Source: Planctomycetota bacterium (GTDB lineage Bacteria; Planctomycetota; J058). From it: DNA of 64,000 nt. The notes below the pieces were generated by a model. That model was not told the origin of the DNA. It saw only the letters and a list, made by a program, of their open reading frames with translations, and did no database searches. The position numbers and the translations under genes are program-made. The stretch is from contig JAHBXY010000012.1 of assembly GCA_019636275.1 (NCBI GenBank), forward strand, positions 30,448 to 94,447, in the 5' to 3' direction. This document shows positions 47,379-56,275 of this stretch, piece by piece (the first letter of the stretch is position 1; each line of letters opens with the position of its first letter).

Positions 47379-48820
47379 TCAGTCCCCGAGCCGGGCCAGC
47401 GGCGCGCCGTCGAACAGGAGGCCGGTGCCCTCGACGACGACCTCGCACGGCCCGTCGAGCCCGGCGCGCAGGAGCCGGCCCTCGCCCTGGCGCGGGCCGA
47501 GCGTCACGGCCACGCGGCGGGCGCGGTCGCCCTCGGCCAGGAACACGTGGTGCGCGCCGGCCTCGGCCACGACGGCGCCGTCGGGGACGAGCACGGCCTC
47601 CTCGACGACGCCGAGGTCGAGCACGACCCGCGCGAACATGCCGGGGCGCAGGAGGCCGCCGGCCGCGCCGGCGGCGACGTCCACGGCGAAGGTCCGGTCG
47701 CGCGGGTTGGCCGCGGCGGCCACGCCCTCGACGCGGCCCGGGAAGGGCCCGGCCGCGTCGCCCTGCCCGGGGAGGCGCGCGGCCACGTCGCCGTAGGGCG
47801 GCGCGGCCGAGACGCCCGGGAGGAGCACGTGGGCGGCGGCCCCGGCGCGCAGGGCCGGCGCGTCCTCCTCGCGCACGTGGACGCGCACGCGCACGCGGTC
47901 GGCGCTGACGAGGCGCACGGCGGCCGTGCCGGCGGCGCCCCACTGCCCCTCCTGCACGAGGCGCTCGGCGACGACGCCGGCGAACGGGGCGCGCAGGACG
48001 CAGCGGTCGAGGTCGAGCTGCGCCTGGTCGCGGGTCGCCTGGGCCAGGTCCAGGGCGGCCGCCGCCTCGCGGGCGACGGCGCGCGCGTCGTCGGCGGCCT
48101 GGGCGAGGCGCTGCGCCTCGAGCAGGGCGGCGCGCCACTGCGCGTCGGCCTGGTCGGCGCGGTCGCGGCTGGCGAGGTCGCGCGCGGCCAGGCTCGTCCA
48201 CCGCTCGAGGTCGCGGGCGCGCACCTCGAGCGACGCCAGGGCGGTCGCGTGCTGCGCATCGAGGTGGGCCACGCCCCCCTCGCTCCGGGCGGCCGCGGCC
48301 TGGGCGCGGACGAGGTCGGCCTCGGAGCGGCGCAGGCGGAGCTGCGCGTCGCGCGCGTCGAGCTCGACCAGCGGCGCGCCCTCGGCCACGCGCTCGCCCA
48401 GGACGTAGCGCACGCGGCGCACGACGCCCGGCACCTCGAGGGCCACGCGCGCGTCGTGCTCGGCCTCGACCGTGCCGAAGACCCACGACGCCGCTCGACG
48501 CGCCCGGGCGCCAGGCGCGCCATTGCGCACCCGGGACGCGCGCGCGGCGGGCCGCCGGTTCCAGGCCAGCCCGAGCGGACGACCGCCAGGCCGAAGGGGT
48601 AGCGCGTGACCGACTCGACGGCCAGCGCCTCGGCCTCCTGCCGCGGCGGGGCCAGGCGCACGAGGAGCTTGTTGGGGCTCAGCTCGGCCCGCGAGAGGAC
48701 CTCGATCGTCTGGGGGACCGTCTCCTCGCGCGCGGCGATCGCGCGGATCGCCGTGCTGATGACGCAGGACCCGAGGAGGATGCCGACCGAGCCGAGGACG
48801 ATCCGAGCGCGCTGCGTCAC
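47379..48820 (-). CDS. RND periplasmic adaptor (MFP/HlyD-like), one-base frame break
   Basis: N-terminus in one frame from GTG 48820: TM anchor (IVLGSVGILLGSCVISTAI) and ETVPQTIEVLSRAELSPNKLLVRL. After about 48570 the homologous sequence continues in another frame: SWVFGTVEAEHDARVALEVPG, lipoyl half (VLGERVAEGAPLVELD), a helical hairpin with long Ala-rich coils, PFAGVVAERLVQEGQW and the beta-barrel end. One missing base between about 48490 and 48570 explains the shift. Adaptor proteins bridge the pump and outer-membrane channel. It lies three bases upstream of the pump gene, in the same operon. Confidence 0.75.
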
Positions 48821-48990
48821 GCCACGAACGATAGGACGCGAGCAGGTTCGATTCAAAGGTCAGGGTGCGGCGAACTGCCGCGCACCCTCCCATCGGGTCA
48901 GGGGCGATCGGTCGGGGCTTGAGCGCCGGGGTCGTCGGTGTTACGAAGTGCCCGTTCGTAGTACCGCCCCTGGCCGGGGAGTCCGCCGAA

Positions 48991-50862
48991 ATGCACCTCG
49001 CCCACGTCCGCACGGGCCTCGTCCTCCTCGCCATCGGAGTGCTTCACGCCGGGTGCGGCGGGAGCAGCAGCAAGGGCCGCACGACCGCGGCGTCGCCGGC
49101 CGCGGGCACGGCCCCGACGCTCGTCGGCGTCGAGCCCGGGGCGGGGCAGCGCGTCGGGCCCACCGACCCGCTCGTGGCCACGTTCGACGTGGCGCTCCTG
49201 GCGTCGACCGTGGCCGCGGCGGTCGCGGTCAGCGAGAGCGCCGGCGCCAGCGGCACGAAGGTCGGCCACGTGAGCCAGTCGGCCGCCGAGGTCGTGGTCT
49301 TCGGCCCCGACCTGCCCTGGGCCCTGGACGCCAGCGTCACGCTCCAGGTCGCCACCAGCCTGCGCGCGGCGGACGGGACGCCCCTCGCGGCCGCCGCGTC
49401 GGTCACGCGCAGCGCGGCGCCCACGACCGACCGGATCTCGACGACGCACGTCGGCTCGAACATCGGGGTCGTGACCCTGCGGGACGGGCGCCTGCTCCTC
49501 TGCGGCGGCAACGTGGGCGCGCCGACCGGGGCGATCGACCTGACCACGATCGTCGACCCGTCGACGGGCGTCGCGACGGCGTCGGGCCCCCTGAGCCAGC
49601 CCCGGTTCGGCCACGTGACCGTGCTCCTGGCCGACGGCCGCGTGGCGGTCGTCGGCGGCCAGACCACGACCACCCTGCACACGACGATCGAGGTGTGGGA
49701 CCCGGCCACGGGGGTCTGGACCGTGCAGGCGCCGGCCATGGCGCTGCGCACGAGCATGCACGCCGTGCTCCCCCTGACGGGCGGGCGCTGGCTGGTCGTG
49801 GGCGGCTACGCCAACACGGCCCAGAGCCAGCCGCAGACCGTCGTCGAGGTCCTCGCGGCCGACATGAGCGCCGTCACGGCGTCGGCGCAGGCGACCACCC
49901 TCGGCGGCCAGGCCGCGCTCCTCGGCGCCTCGACCGTGGCCCTGTTCGGGCGCGTGACGGCCGGGCCCACGCGGGACGTCGAGGTGCTCCGCCTCGACGC
50001 GGCGCAGGCCGACCCGGTGACGTCGGTGACGCGCCTGTCGAACGTCCTCGTCGCGCCGGCGGGCGCGACCGCGGACTGGAACCACCCATCGGTCGGCCCG
50101 CTGGCGGACGGCCGGGCCCTCGTGCAGCAGGCGGACGCCACGTGCGTCGTCACCGTCAGCTTGCAGGGCGCACCGACCGCCACCGGGGTCGCCGGCCCGC
50201 ACCTCGTCGGGCGCGGGCGCACCTTCACGCGGCTCCTGCCGACGCAGGACGGCGCGCTGCTCATCGGGCCGGGCGGGCGCAGCCCGGGCGCCTCCGGCAC
50301 CGACCCGGTCGCCGACCTCTTCCGCCCCGGCGCGGCCGGCGCCGCCGGGACGGTCGTCGCGCTCACCCCGCGCACCGGCCGGCGCTCGGCGGGCGTGGCC
50401 GCGCTGCGCGACGGGCGGATCATGGTCGTCGGCGGCCGCGACGGCGGCCTCTCGGGCCCGCTCCTCGGCGGCCTGGACTCGATCGAGGTCTTCACGCACG
50501 AGGCCCTCGCACAGTCGGCGCTGGGCGCGCGGCGAGAGACGATCGGCATCGGCCTCGAGCCCGCCTCCGGCTGGTCGATCACCACGACCGACCGCACCTT
50601 CACCTTCGTCACCTCGGGCGCGCTCGCCCCGAACACGACGACGCTGTCGCAGGCCCTGACCGTGCGCGTCAACGGCCAGCCCGCGGCCTCCTCCGCCAGC
50701 CTCGCGGCGCCCCGCCGGCTCGTCGTCACGCTCGCCGGGTCGGTGACGCTCGCGGCCGGCGACTGGGTCGAGGTGTCGCTCGGCCCGGGGCTGCGCGACG
50801 TCGAGGGGCGCACGCTCGACCTGACGCGCGGCGTGACCTCCGGCGTCTGGCGGGTCCGGTGA
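48991..50862 (+). CDS. Kelch-repeat lipoprotein with Ig-like domains
   Basis: Predicted 623 aa from ATG 48991. The signal peptide ends LHAGC, a lipobox. An N-terminal Ig-like domain (PTLVGVEPGAGQRVGPTDPLVATFD, Big_5-like) precedes at least four kelch-type strands: GRLLLCGGNV, GRVAVVGGQT, RWLVVGGYA and RIMVVGGRD. A C-terminal Ig-like domain (TFTFVTSGALAPNTTTLSQ) follows. It is a surface or periplasmic binding protein. It is the first gene of the run kelch-ExbB-DUF2149-CobN. The stop overlaps the next start (GTGA). Confidence 0.82.
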   Translation: MHLAHVRTGLVLLAIGVLHAGCGGSSSKGRTTAASPAAGTAPTLVGVEPGAGQRVGPTDPLVATFDVALLASTVAAAVAVSESAGASGTKVGHVSQSAAEVVVFGPDLPWALDASVTLQVATSLRAADGTPLAAAASVTRSAAPTTDRISTTHVGSNIGVVTLRDGRLLLCGGNVGAPTGAIDLTTIVDPSTGVATASGPLSQPRFGHVTVLLADGRVAVVGGQTTTTLHTTIEVWDPATGVWTVQAPAMALRTSMHAVLPLTGGRWLVVGGYANTAQSQPQTVVEVLAADMSAVTASAQATTLGGQAALLGASTVALFGRVTAGPTRDVEVLRLDAAQADPVTSVTRLSNVLVAPAGATADWNHPSVGPLADGRALVQQADATCVVTVSLQGAPTATGVAGPHLVGRGRTFTRLLPTQDGALLIGPGGRSPGASGTDPVADLFRPGAAGAAGTVVALTPRTGRRSAGVAALRDGRIMVVGGRDGGLSGPLLGGLDSIEVFTHEALAQSALGARRETIGIGLEPASGWSITTTDRTFTFVTSGALAPNTTTLSQALTVRVNGQPAASSASLAAPRRLVVTLAGSVTLAAGDWVEVSLGPGLRDVEGRTLDLTRGVTSGVWRVR

Positions 50863-51410
50863 CGGCCCAGCTCCAGGCCACCGTCGCGGCGCTCACGGCG
50901 CTGCTCCTGTGGCCCGTCGTCGTGGCGCTCCTCGTGGCCGTCGGCCACACCGTGTTCCTCCTGGGCGAGCTCCTGGTCGAGGCGCTGCGCCGCCGCGGCC
51001 AGGCCGCGGCGCTCCTCGACCCGGCCGCCCCGCCGCCGTCGATGGCCGCGCGGCGCGGCGTCGTCGCCTGGGGCGCCGAGCGGCGCGCCGACCCGGCCGC
51101 GTCGCCCTGGCTCGTCCTCGACCGCACCGAGGCCCTGCTGGCCCGGCGCGTCGACCGCGCGCGCACGTGGGCCCGCCTGGCGCCGGCCCTGGGCCTGGCC
51201 GGGACGCTCATCCCGCTCGGGCCCGGGCTCACGGCGCTGGCGCACGGCGACCTGCGCGCGCTGTCGGACGCGCTGGTGCTCGCCTTCGGCACGACGGTGC
51301 TCGGCCTGTTCGCCGGCGGCCTGGCCTGGGTGGTGACGACCGCGCAGGAGCGCTGGTACCGGCTCGACCTGGCCGAGCTGCGCCACGCGCTCGAGGCGCT
51401 GGACGCGTGA
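50859..51410 (+). CDS. MotA/TolQ/ExbB proton-channel family protein
   Basis: Predicted 183 aa from GTG 50859. Helix one (LTALLLWPVVVALLVAVGHTVFLLGEL) and the block ALGLAGTLIPLGPGLTALAHGDLRALSDALVLAFGTTVLGLFAGGLAW, with its GTLIPLGP and FGTT turns, are typical of the MotA/TolQ/ExbB fold. These proteins form pentameric proton channels energising outer-membrane processes. It overlaps both neighbours by four bases, so the three are translationally coupled. In the CobN-containing loci of other phyla the same partner occurs. Confidence 0.85.
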   Translation: MTAQLQATVAALTALLLWPVVVALLVAVGHTVFLLGELLVEALRRRGQAAALLDPAAPPPSMAARRGVVAWGAERRADPAASPWLVLDRTEALLARRVDRARTWARLAPALGLAGTLIPLGPGLTALAHGDLRALSDALVLAFGTTVLGLFAGGLAWVVTTAQERWYRLDLAELRHALEALDA

Positions 51411-51745
51411 GGCGCCCGCGCGCGGGCCTCGGGCTCCTCGGCGGCGGGCGTGAGGCCGACCCGCTCGAGGGCCTCGCCAACCTGTTCGACGTGGGCGTCG
51501 TCTTCGCCCTCGGCTTCCTCGTGGCGCTCGTGAGCGCCATGCACCTGGCCGGCCTGTTCGACCCGCAGGCGCGCGTGACCGTCACGACCGAGCGGCCCGA
51601 CGGGCTCGAGGTCGTCGTGCGCGACGGGCGCCGGACCGTCGTGCGCCGGCTGACGAAGGACGTCGGCGCGGGTGAGGGCACGCGGCTGGGGACGGCCTAC
51701 CGGCTGGCGGACGGGAGCGTCGTCTACGTGCCGGAAGGCGAGTGA
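51407..51745 (+). CDS. DUF2149 protein
   Basis: Predicted 112 aa from GTG 51407. The segment DPLEGLANLFDVGVVFALGF, one TM helix, and the C-terminal GEGTRLGTAYRLADGSVVYVPE fit the DUF2149 family. I recall DUF2149 proteins as partners of ExbB-like proteins and CobN-like chelatase homologues in archaea and Bacteroidota (the HmuV position of hmu loci). The position matches ExbD in topology (one helix plus periplasmic part). Function presumably to work with the ExbB-like protein. Followed by an inverted-repeat element before the CobN-like gene. Confidence 0.85.
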   Translation: MRRPRAGLGLLGGGREADPLEGLANLFDVGVVFALGFLVALVSAMHLAGLFDPQARVTVTTERPDGLEVVVRDGRRTVVRRLTKDVGAGEGTRLGTAYRLADGSVVYVPEGE

Positions 51746-52255
51746 GGCGTGTCGGCGGCGGACCCGAGGAAGCTCACAACAGAGGAGCAGAGGGAGCAGA
51801 GGGCGCCCTCTGCGACGCTCGCGATCGGGGGCGTCGGGTCGAAGGGGGGGCCGCGGGGCCGCGAGGGGACTGGGGATCGGGACCTGGAGCCGGGGAACCG
51901 GGAACGGGACGAAGGGCCAGGGCGGCGGCGAGCCGCGGGACATGTTGTCCCGGCTTGCGGTCTCGGATTTGGTTTCACCGCTACTCGCTCAGGCCCTTCG
52001 CGGCCCGGGTCGCAGGTCCCTTGGCTTCCCTTGGCTCGAGATGACCGCGATGAGTGACGGGTTCGGGAGGCGGGCGCGAAGACCACGAGCGGCGCGAGCG
52101 ACCCGCGCCGCGCGAGCGGCCCGGCGAAGGCGCTCGGCCCGTTCCTCCCCTGCCCCTCGCTCTCCCCGGCGGGTCGAGCCCGGGCCGCGGAGCGAGAGGC
52201 CGCGCGCCCTCTGCTTCCTCTGCTCCTCTGTTGTGAGCCCTTCCGGACGCGCGGC
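51746..52255. other. 510-base gap holding an inverted-repeat element
   Basis: No supportable gene between the DUF2149 gene and the CobN-like gene. It is almost filled by the element at 51772-52238. The only gene candidates are short frames crossing the repeat arms (LTTEEQREQ), which occur on both strands because of the inverted repeat and so are not credible genes. Confidence 0.6.
51772..52238. mobile_element. Element with 35-bp near-perfect terminal inverted repeats
   Basis: The arm 51772-51806 (starting GCTCACAACAGAGGAGCAGA) and the reverse complement of 52204-52238 agree at 34 of 35 positions, separated by 397 bases. The arms consist of AGAGGAGCAG-type short repeats, as in the widespread ACAGAGGxxCAGAG intergenic sequences. 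No transposase and no clear target-site duplication are seen, so a MITE-like or REP-like element is an inference. Its position within the operon may separate CobN expression from that of the upstream genes. Confidence 0.65.
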
Positions 52256-55200
52256 GTGAGCCGCCTCGCCGGCCCCGCCTTCGCCCTGGCCTTCACCGCC
52301 GCCGTCCTCGGCGTGGCGGCCACGCGCCCGGCCGCCGACGCGCGCCCGGCCCGCGTGGTCCTCGTCGTCTCGGACCCGGCCCTCGAGCCCTGGACGCGCG
52401 CCCTCGACCGGCTCACGGCGCGCGCGCCGGAGGTCGCCCGGCGCATCGACCTCACCCTGCGGGCGCCGTCGACGGCCGCCCTGCGCGCGGGGGCGGCCGA
52501 CGCCGACGTCACCGACGCCGCGCCCGAGGCCGACGTGGTCGTGGTCGAGCTGCTCGAGGCCTCCTGGGCGCTGGCGCACGCGCCGTGGCTCGAGGGCTGG
52601 TCGCAGGCGCGCGGCCGCGCGGCGCCGGCGCCGCGGACGCTCGCGCTCGGCCCGGCCGGCCGCGACCTGACGCCGGACCGCCTCGCCGCGCTCGGCCTCG
52701 CCCGCGACGAGGCGCTCGACGCCTACTGGGACGCCGGCAGCGGCGCCGACCTCGAGCAGGCCCTGCGCCACCTCCTGCGCCTGGCCGGGCACGCGGTCGA
52801 GGTCGCTCCGCCGACGACGCCGCCGGCGCAGGGCTACGTGGCCTGGGACGCCGACGGCGAGGCGCGGCTCCTCGAGTCGTGGGAGGCCTGGCGCGCGGCG
52901 ACCGGCGACGACGGCGCGCGCCCGCGCGTGGCGATCCTCGAGTTCCCGGCCCGCGTGAAGCGCGACACGCTCACGATCCCGCGCGCGATCGCCCGGGCCC
53001 TCGAGGCGCGGGGGCTCCGGCCCGTCGTCGTCTTCGCCCAGCCCGGGAGCCGCGCCGTGCGCGACCTCCTGCGCGACGACGCCGGCCCGCGCGTCGAGGC
53101 CGTCCTGGCCCTGCACCTCAAGTTCGTCGACGGCGACGCGGCGGCGGCGCTCACCGACCTGGGCGTGCCCTGCCTGAACGCGATCCGGGTCTACGGGCGC
53201 ACCGTCGATGCGTGGCGGGCGTCGACGCAGGGGCTGACCACGGGCGAGGTCGCCTGGCAGCTCGCCGTGCCCGAGCTCTCGGGCCTCGCGCCGCACACCG
53301 TCGTGGCCGCGCTCGCGCCGGGCGGCCGCGGCCGCTACGAGGCGATCCCCGAGCGCGTCGAGCGGCTGGCCGACCGCGCCGCCGCCTGGGCGCGGCTGCG
53401 CGCCACGCCGCCGGATGAGCGGCGCGTGGCGCTCCTCTACTGGAACTACCCGCCGGGCAAGCACAACGTCGGCGCCAGCTACCTCAACGTGATCCGGAGC
53501 ATCCCCACGATCCTGGCCGACCTGCGCGGGCGGGGCCTCGACGTGGGTCCGGCGGAGGGCGACGCGACCGTCGGCGACGAGGTCATCGCCAGAGGCCGCA
53601 ACGTCGCCCGCTGGGCGCCGGGCGAGCTCGACCGGCTGCTGGCCTCGGAGGAGGTCGTCCGCCTGCCGCTCGCCACCTACGAGGCGTGGTTCGCGGCGCT
53701 CCCGCGCGCCTTCCAGCGCGACGTCGTCGACCACTGGGGGCCGCCGGCGGCGGCCGAGATCATGGCGAAGGACGGGCACCTGCTCCTGCCGGTCGTACGC
53801 CGCGGCAACGTCGTCCTCCTGCCGCAGCCCGACCGCGCCCGCACGCAGGACCTTGCGGCGCTCTACCAGAAGCAGGACCTGCCGCCGCACCACCAGTACG
53901 TGGCCGCCTACCTGTGGCTGCAGCGGACGTTCGACGCGCACGCCGTCGTCCACCTGGGCACGCACGGCACGCACGAGTGGCTCTCGGGCAAGGAGTCGGG
54001 GCTCTCGGGGGACGACCCGGGCGAGGTCCTCGCGGGCCACCTGCCGATCCTCTACCCCTACATCGTCGACGACATCGGCGAAGGGATGGTCGCCAAGCGC
54101 CGGGGCGCCGCCGTGGTCGTCGACCACCTGACGCCGGCCCTCGGCACGAGCGGCCTGGCCCCGGAGCTGGCGGCCCTGCGCGAGCGGACGATCGAGTGGC
54201 GGGCCGCCCCCGACGGCCAGCGCGAGGAGGTCCTGGCCGAGCTCGAGGCCGAGGTCGTCCGGCGCGGCCTCGACGTGGACCTCGGCGACGTGGGCTGGCG
54301 CCGCGGCGAGGACGGCGCCTTCGCGGCCGACGCGCAGGCGCGGGTGGCCGCCCTCGAGGACCACCTCGAGGAGACGCGCGCGCGCACGGTCCCGCTGGGC
54401 CTGCACACGTTCGGCCGCTCGCCCGAGGGCGAGCGCCTGGACGGCTTCGTGGCCCTCATCGAGGAGGCGCACGGGGCGGCGGTCGCCTCGACGACGCGCG
54501 CGAACCTCGTCGCCTGCGGCCCGAGCGAGCTCGGGTCGCTGGCGAAGGGGCTCGCCGGCGGCTTCGTCGCGCCCGGGCCCGGCAACGACCCCCTGCGCGA
54601 CCCGGCGGCGGTGCCGACGGGCAAGGACTTCTTCGCCTTCGACCCGCGCACCGTCCCCGGCCCGCGGCAGGAGGCGCTCGGCGCCGACCTGGCCCGGCGG
54701 CTCGTCGAGCGGCTGACGGCCGAGCGCGGGCAGGCGCCGCGCCGCCTCGCCCTGCAGGTGTGGGGCGTCGAGACGATCCGCCACGCCGGCGTGCAGGAGG
54801 CGCAGGCGCTGGCGCTCCTGGGCGTGCGCTGCGTGCGCGACCGGCAGGGGCGGGTCAGCGGCCTGGAGCTCGTGCCGCGCGAGGCGCTCGGGCGGCCGCG
54901 CGTCGACGTCGTGCTGCACGCGACGAGCCTCTACCGCGACACGTTCCCCGTCCTCGTCGAGCTGTTCGACCAGGCCGTGCGCCTGGCCGCGGCCAGCCCA
55001 GAGCCCGACAACCCGATCGCGGCGCACGCGACGGCGCTCGTGGCCGACCTCGTGGCCGGCGGCATGAGCGAGGACCGGGCGCGGGCCCGAGCGCTGGTGC
55101 GCGTGTGGGCCGAGCCAACGGGCAAGCACGACAGCAAGGTCGCGGCGATGGCCGGCGCCAGCGGGAGCTGGGACACCGAGGCGCAGGTGGCCGGGACCTG

Positions 55201-56194
55201 GATCCGTCGCATGGGCCACGGCTACGGCGGCGGGCAGTGGGGCGAGCCCATGGAGGCCGAGTTCCGCGCGGCGCTGCGCGGGACCGAGGCGATCGTCCAC
55301 ACGCGGGCCAGCTCGCTCTACGCCACGCTCGACAACGACGACTACTTCTCCTACGGCGGGTCGATCGCGCTCGGTGTGCGAAGCGTCGACGGCGGGCGCA
55401 GCCCGCCCTTCTACGTGACCGACCTGCGCCGGCCGGGGCGCGAGGAGCACGTGACGCTCGAGCGCTTCATGGGCCAGGAGCTGCGCTCGCGCTACCTGAG
55501 CCCCGACTGGATGCGCGCCGTCATGGAGGAGGGCTACTCGGGCGCGCGCCACGTGTGGAAGGGCGTCGAGCACCTGTGGGGGTGGGAGGTCGTCTACCCC
55601 GAGGCGGTCGGCGCGGCCAAGTGGCAGGAGGTCCACGAGGTGTGGGTCGAGGACCGCCACGGGCTCGGGCTCGAGGCCTTCTTCGAGCGCGAGTCGCCGC
55701 ACGCGCGGCAGGCGATCGCCGCGCGCCTGCTCGAGGTCGTGCGCAAGGAGCGCTGGGACCCCGACGACGCGACGCGCCGGGCCCTCGTCGAGGCGTTCGT
55801 GGGCAACGTCGAGCGCCACGACGTCTCGTGCGACCACCTCACCTGCGACCACCCCGAGCTGACCGAGTTCGTCCGGGCCGAGGCCGAGCGCCTCGAGGCC
55901 GTCCCGGCCGACGCCCTGGCCCGGGCGATCGAGCGCATCGAGCGCGCCGCCGGGCGCACGGTCGCCGAGGCCCTGGCGCGCCGGCGGGCCGACAAGGCCG
56001 AGTGGCACGCCGCGCCCGCCCCCGAGGCCGCGGCGGCCGCCGGGGCGCAGGTCAGCGGCCTGAAGATGACCGAGGAGGAGGTCCGCGAGGCGGGCGGCGC
56101 GCCGGCCGCGCCGCCGCCGGCCGGGGCCGCCCTGGCGCTCCTGGCCCTGGCAGCGCTGGGACTTCTCGGCGCCGCGCTCGAGGCGCGCGGCTGA
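52256..56194 (+). CDS. Membrane-anchored CobN/BchH-like chelatase homologue
   Basis: Predicted 1312 aa, the length of CobN and BchH. The core motifs of this family are present: HLGTHGTHEWLSGK near 566, YPYIVDDIGEGMVAKRRGAA near 600, GYGGGQWGEPM near 990, LYATLDNDDYFSYGGS near 1020 and LSPDWMRAVMEEGYSGA near 1085. Unusually it starts with a signal peptide (LAGPAFALAFTAAVLGVAA) and ends with a TM helix (ALALLALAALGLLGAALE), so the chelatase body should be outside the cytoplasm. No CobS or CobT is encoded nearby. Instead ExbB-like and DUF2149 genes precede it, the arrangement of HmuS in Bacteroidota hmu loci. The likely role is metal insertion into, or removal from, tetrapyrroles at the envelope. 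Substrate is unproved. Confidence 0.88.
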   Translation: MSRLAGPAFALAFTAAVLGVAATRPAADARPARVVLVVSDPALEPWTRALDRLTARAPEVARRIDLTLRAPSTAALRAGAADADVTDAAPEADVVVVELLEASWALAHAPWLEGWSQARGRAAPAPRTLALGPAGRDLTPDRLAALGLARDEALDAYWDAGSGADLEQALRHLLRLAGHAVEVAPPTTPPAQGYVAWDADGEARLLESWEAWRAATGDDGARPRVAILEFPARVKRDTLTIPRAIARALEARGLRPVVVFAQPGSRAVRDLLRDDAGPRVEAVLALHLKFVDGDAAAALTDLGVPCLNAIRVYGRTVDAWRASTQGLTTGEVAWQLAVPELSGLAPHTVVAALAPGGRGRYEAIPERVERLADRAAAWARLRATPPDERRVALLYWNYPPGKHNVGASYLNVIRSIPTILADLRGRGLDVGPAEGDATVGDEVIARGRNVARWAPGELDRLLASEEVVRLPLATYEAWFAALPRAFQRDVVDHWGPPAAAEIMAKDGHLLLPVVRRGNVVLLPQPDRARTQDLAALYQKQDLPPHHQYVAAYLWLQRTFDAHAVVHLGTHGTHEWLSGKESGLSGDDPGEVLAGHLPILYPYIVDDIGEGMVAKRRGAAVVVDHLTPALGTSGLAPELAALRERTIEWRAAPDGQREEVLAELEAEVVRRGLDVDLGDVGWRRGEDGAFAADAQARVAALEDHLEETRARTVPLGLHTFGRSPEGERLDGFVALIEEAHGAAVASTTRANLVACGPSELGSLAKGLAGGFVAPGPGNDPLRDPAAVPTGKDFFAFDPRTVPGPRQEALGADLARRLVERLTAERGQAPRRLALQVWGVETIRHAGVQEAQALALLGVRCVRDRQGRVSGLELVPREALGRPRVDVVLHATSLYRDTFPVLVELFDQAVRLAAASPEPDNPIAAHATALVADLVAGGMSEDRARARALVRVWAEPTGKHDSKVAAMAGASGSWDTEAQVAGTWIRRMGHGYGGGQWGEPMEAEFRAALRGTEAIVHTRASSLYATLDNDDYFSYGGSIALGVRSVDGGRSPPFYVTDLRRPGREEHVTLERFMGQELRSRYLSPDWMRAVMEEGYSGARHVWKGVEHLWGWEVVYPEAVGAAKWQEVHEVWVEDRHGLGLEAFFERESPHARQAIAARLLEVVRKERWDPDDATRRALVEAFVGNVERHDVSCDHLTCDHPELTEFVRAEAERLEAVPADALARAIERIERAAGRTVAEALARRRADKAEWHAAPAPEAAAAAGAQVSGLKMTEEEVREAGGAPAAPPPAGAALALLALAALGLLGAALEARG

Positions 56195-56275
56195 GCCCTG
56201 GCCTCACGCGCGACGGCGCGCGGTTAACATGGTGGTGCTCGCGGCGGCGCCGCGCGACCCCGGAGGCCTCCCCAG

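Noticed and set aside
43263..48602. 1779-codon open frame on the plus strand opposite the HEAT gene and RND operon
   Set aside because: Very high GC leaves antisense frames free of stops. The opposite strand encodes a convincing RND pump with family motifs, and the antisense product is low-complexity His/Arg/Gly/Asp.
51749..52057. Short ORF in the inverted-repeat element
   Set aside because: Its N-terminal LTTEEQREQ derives from the repeat arm and occurs in mirrored form on the other strand; no family features.
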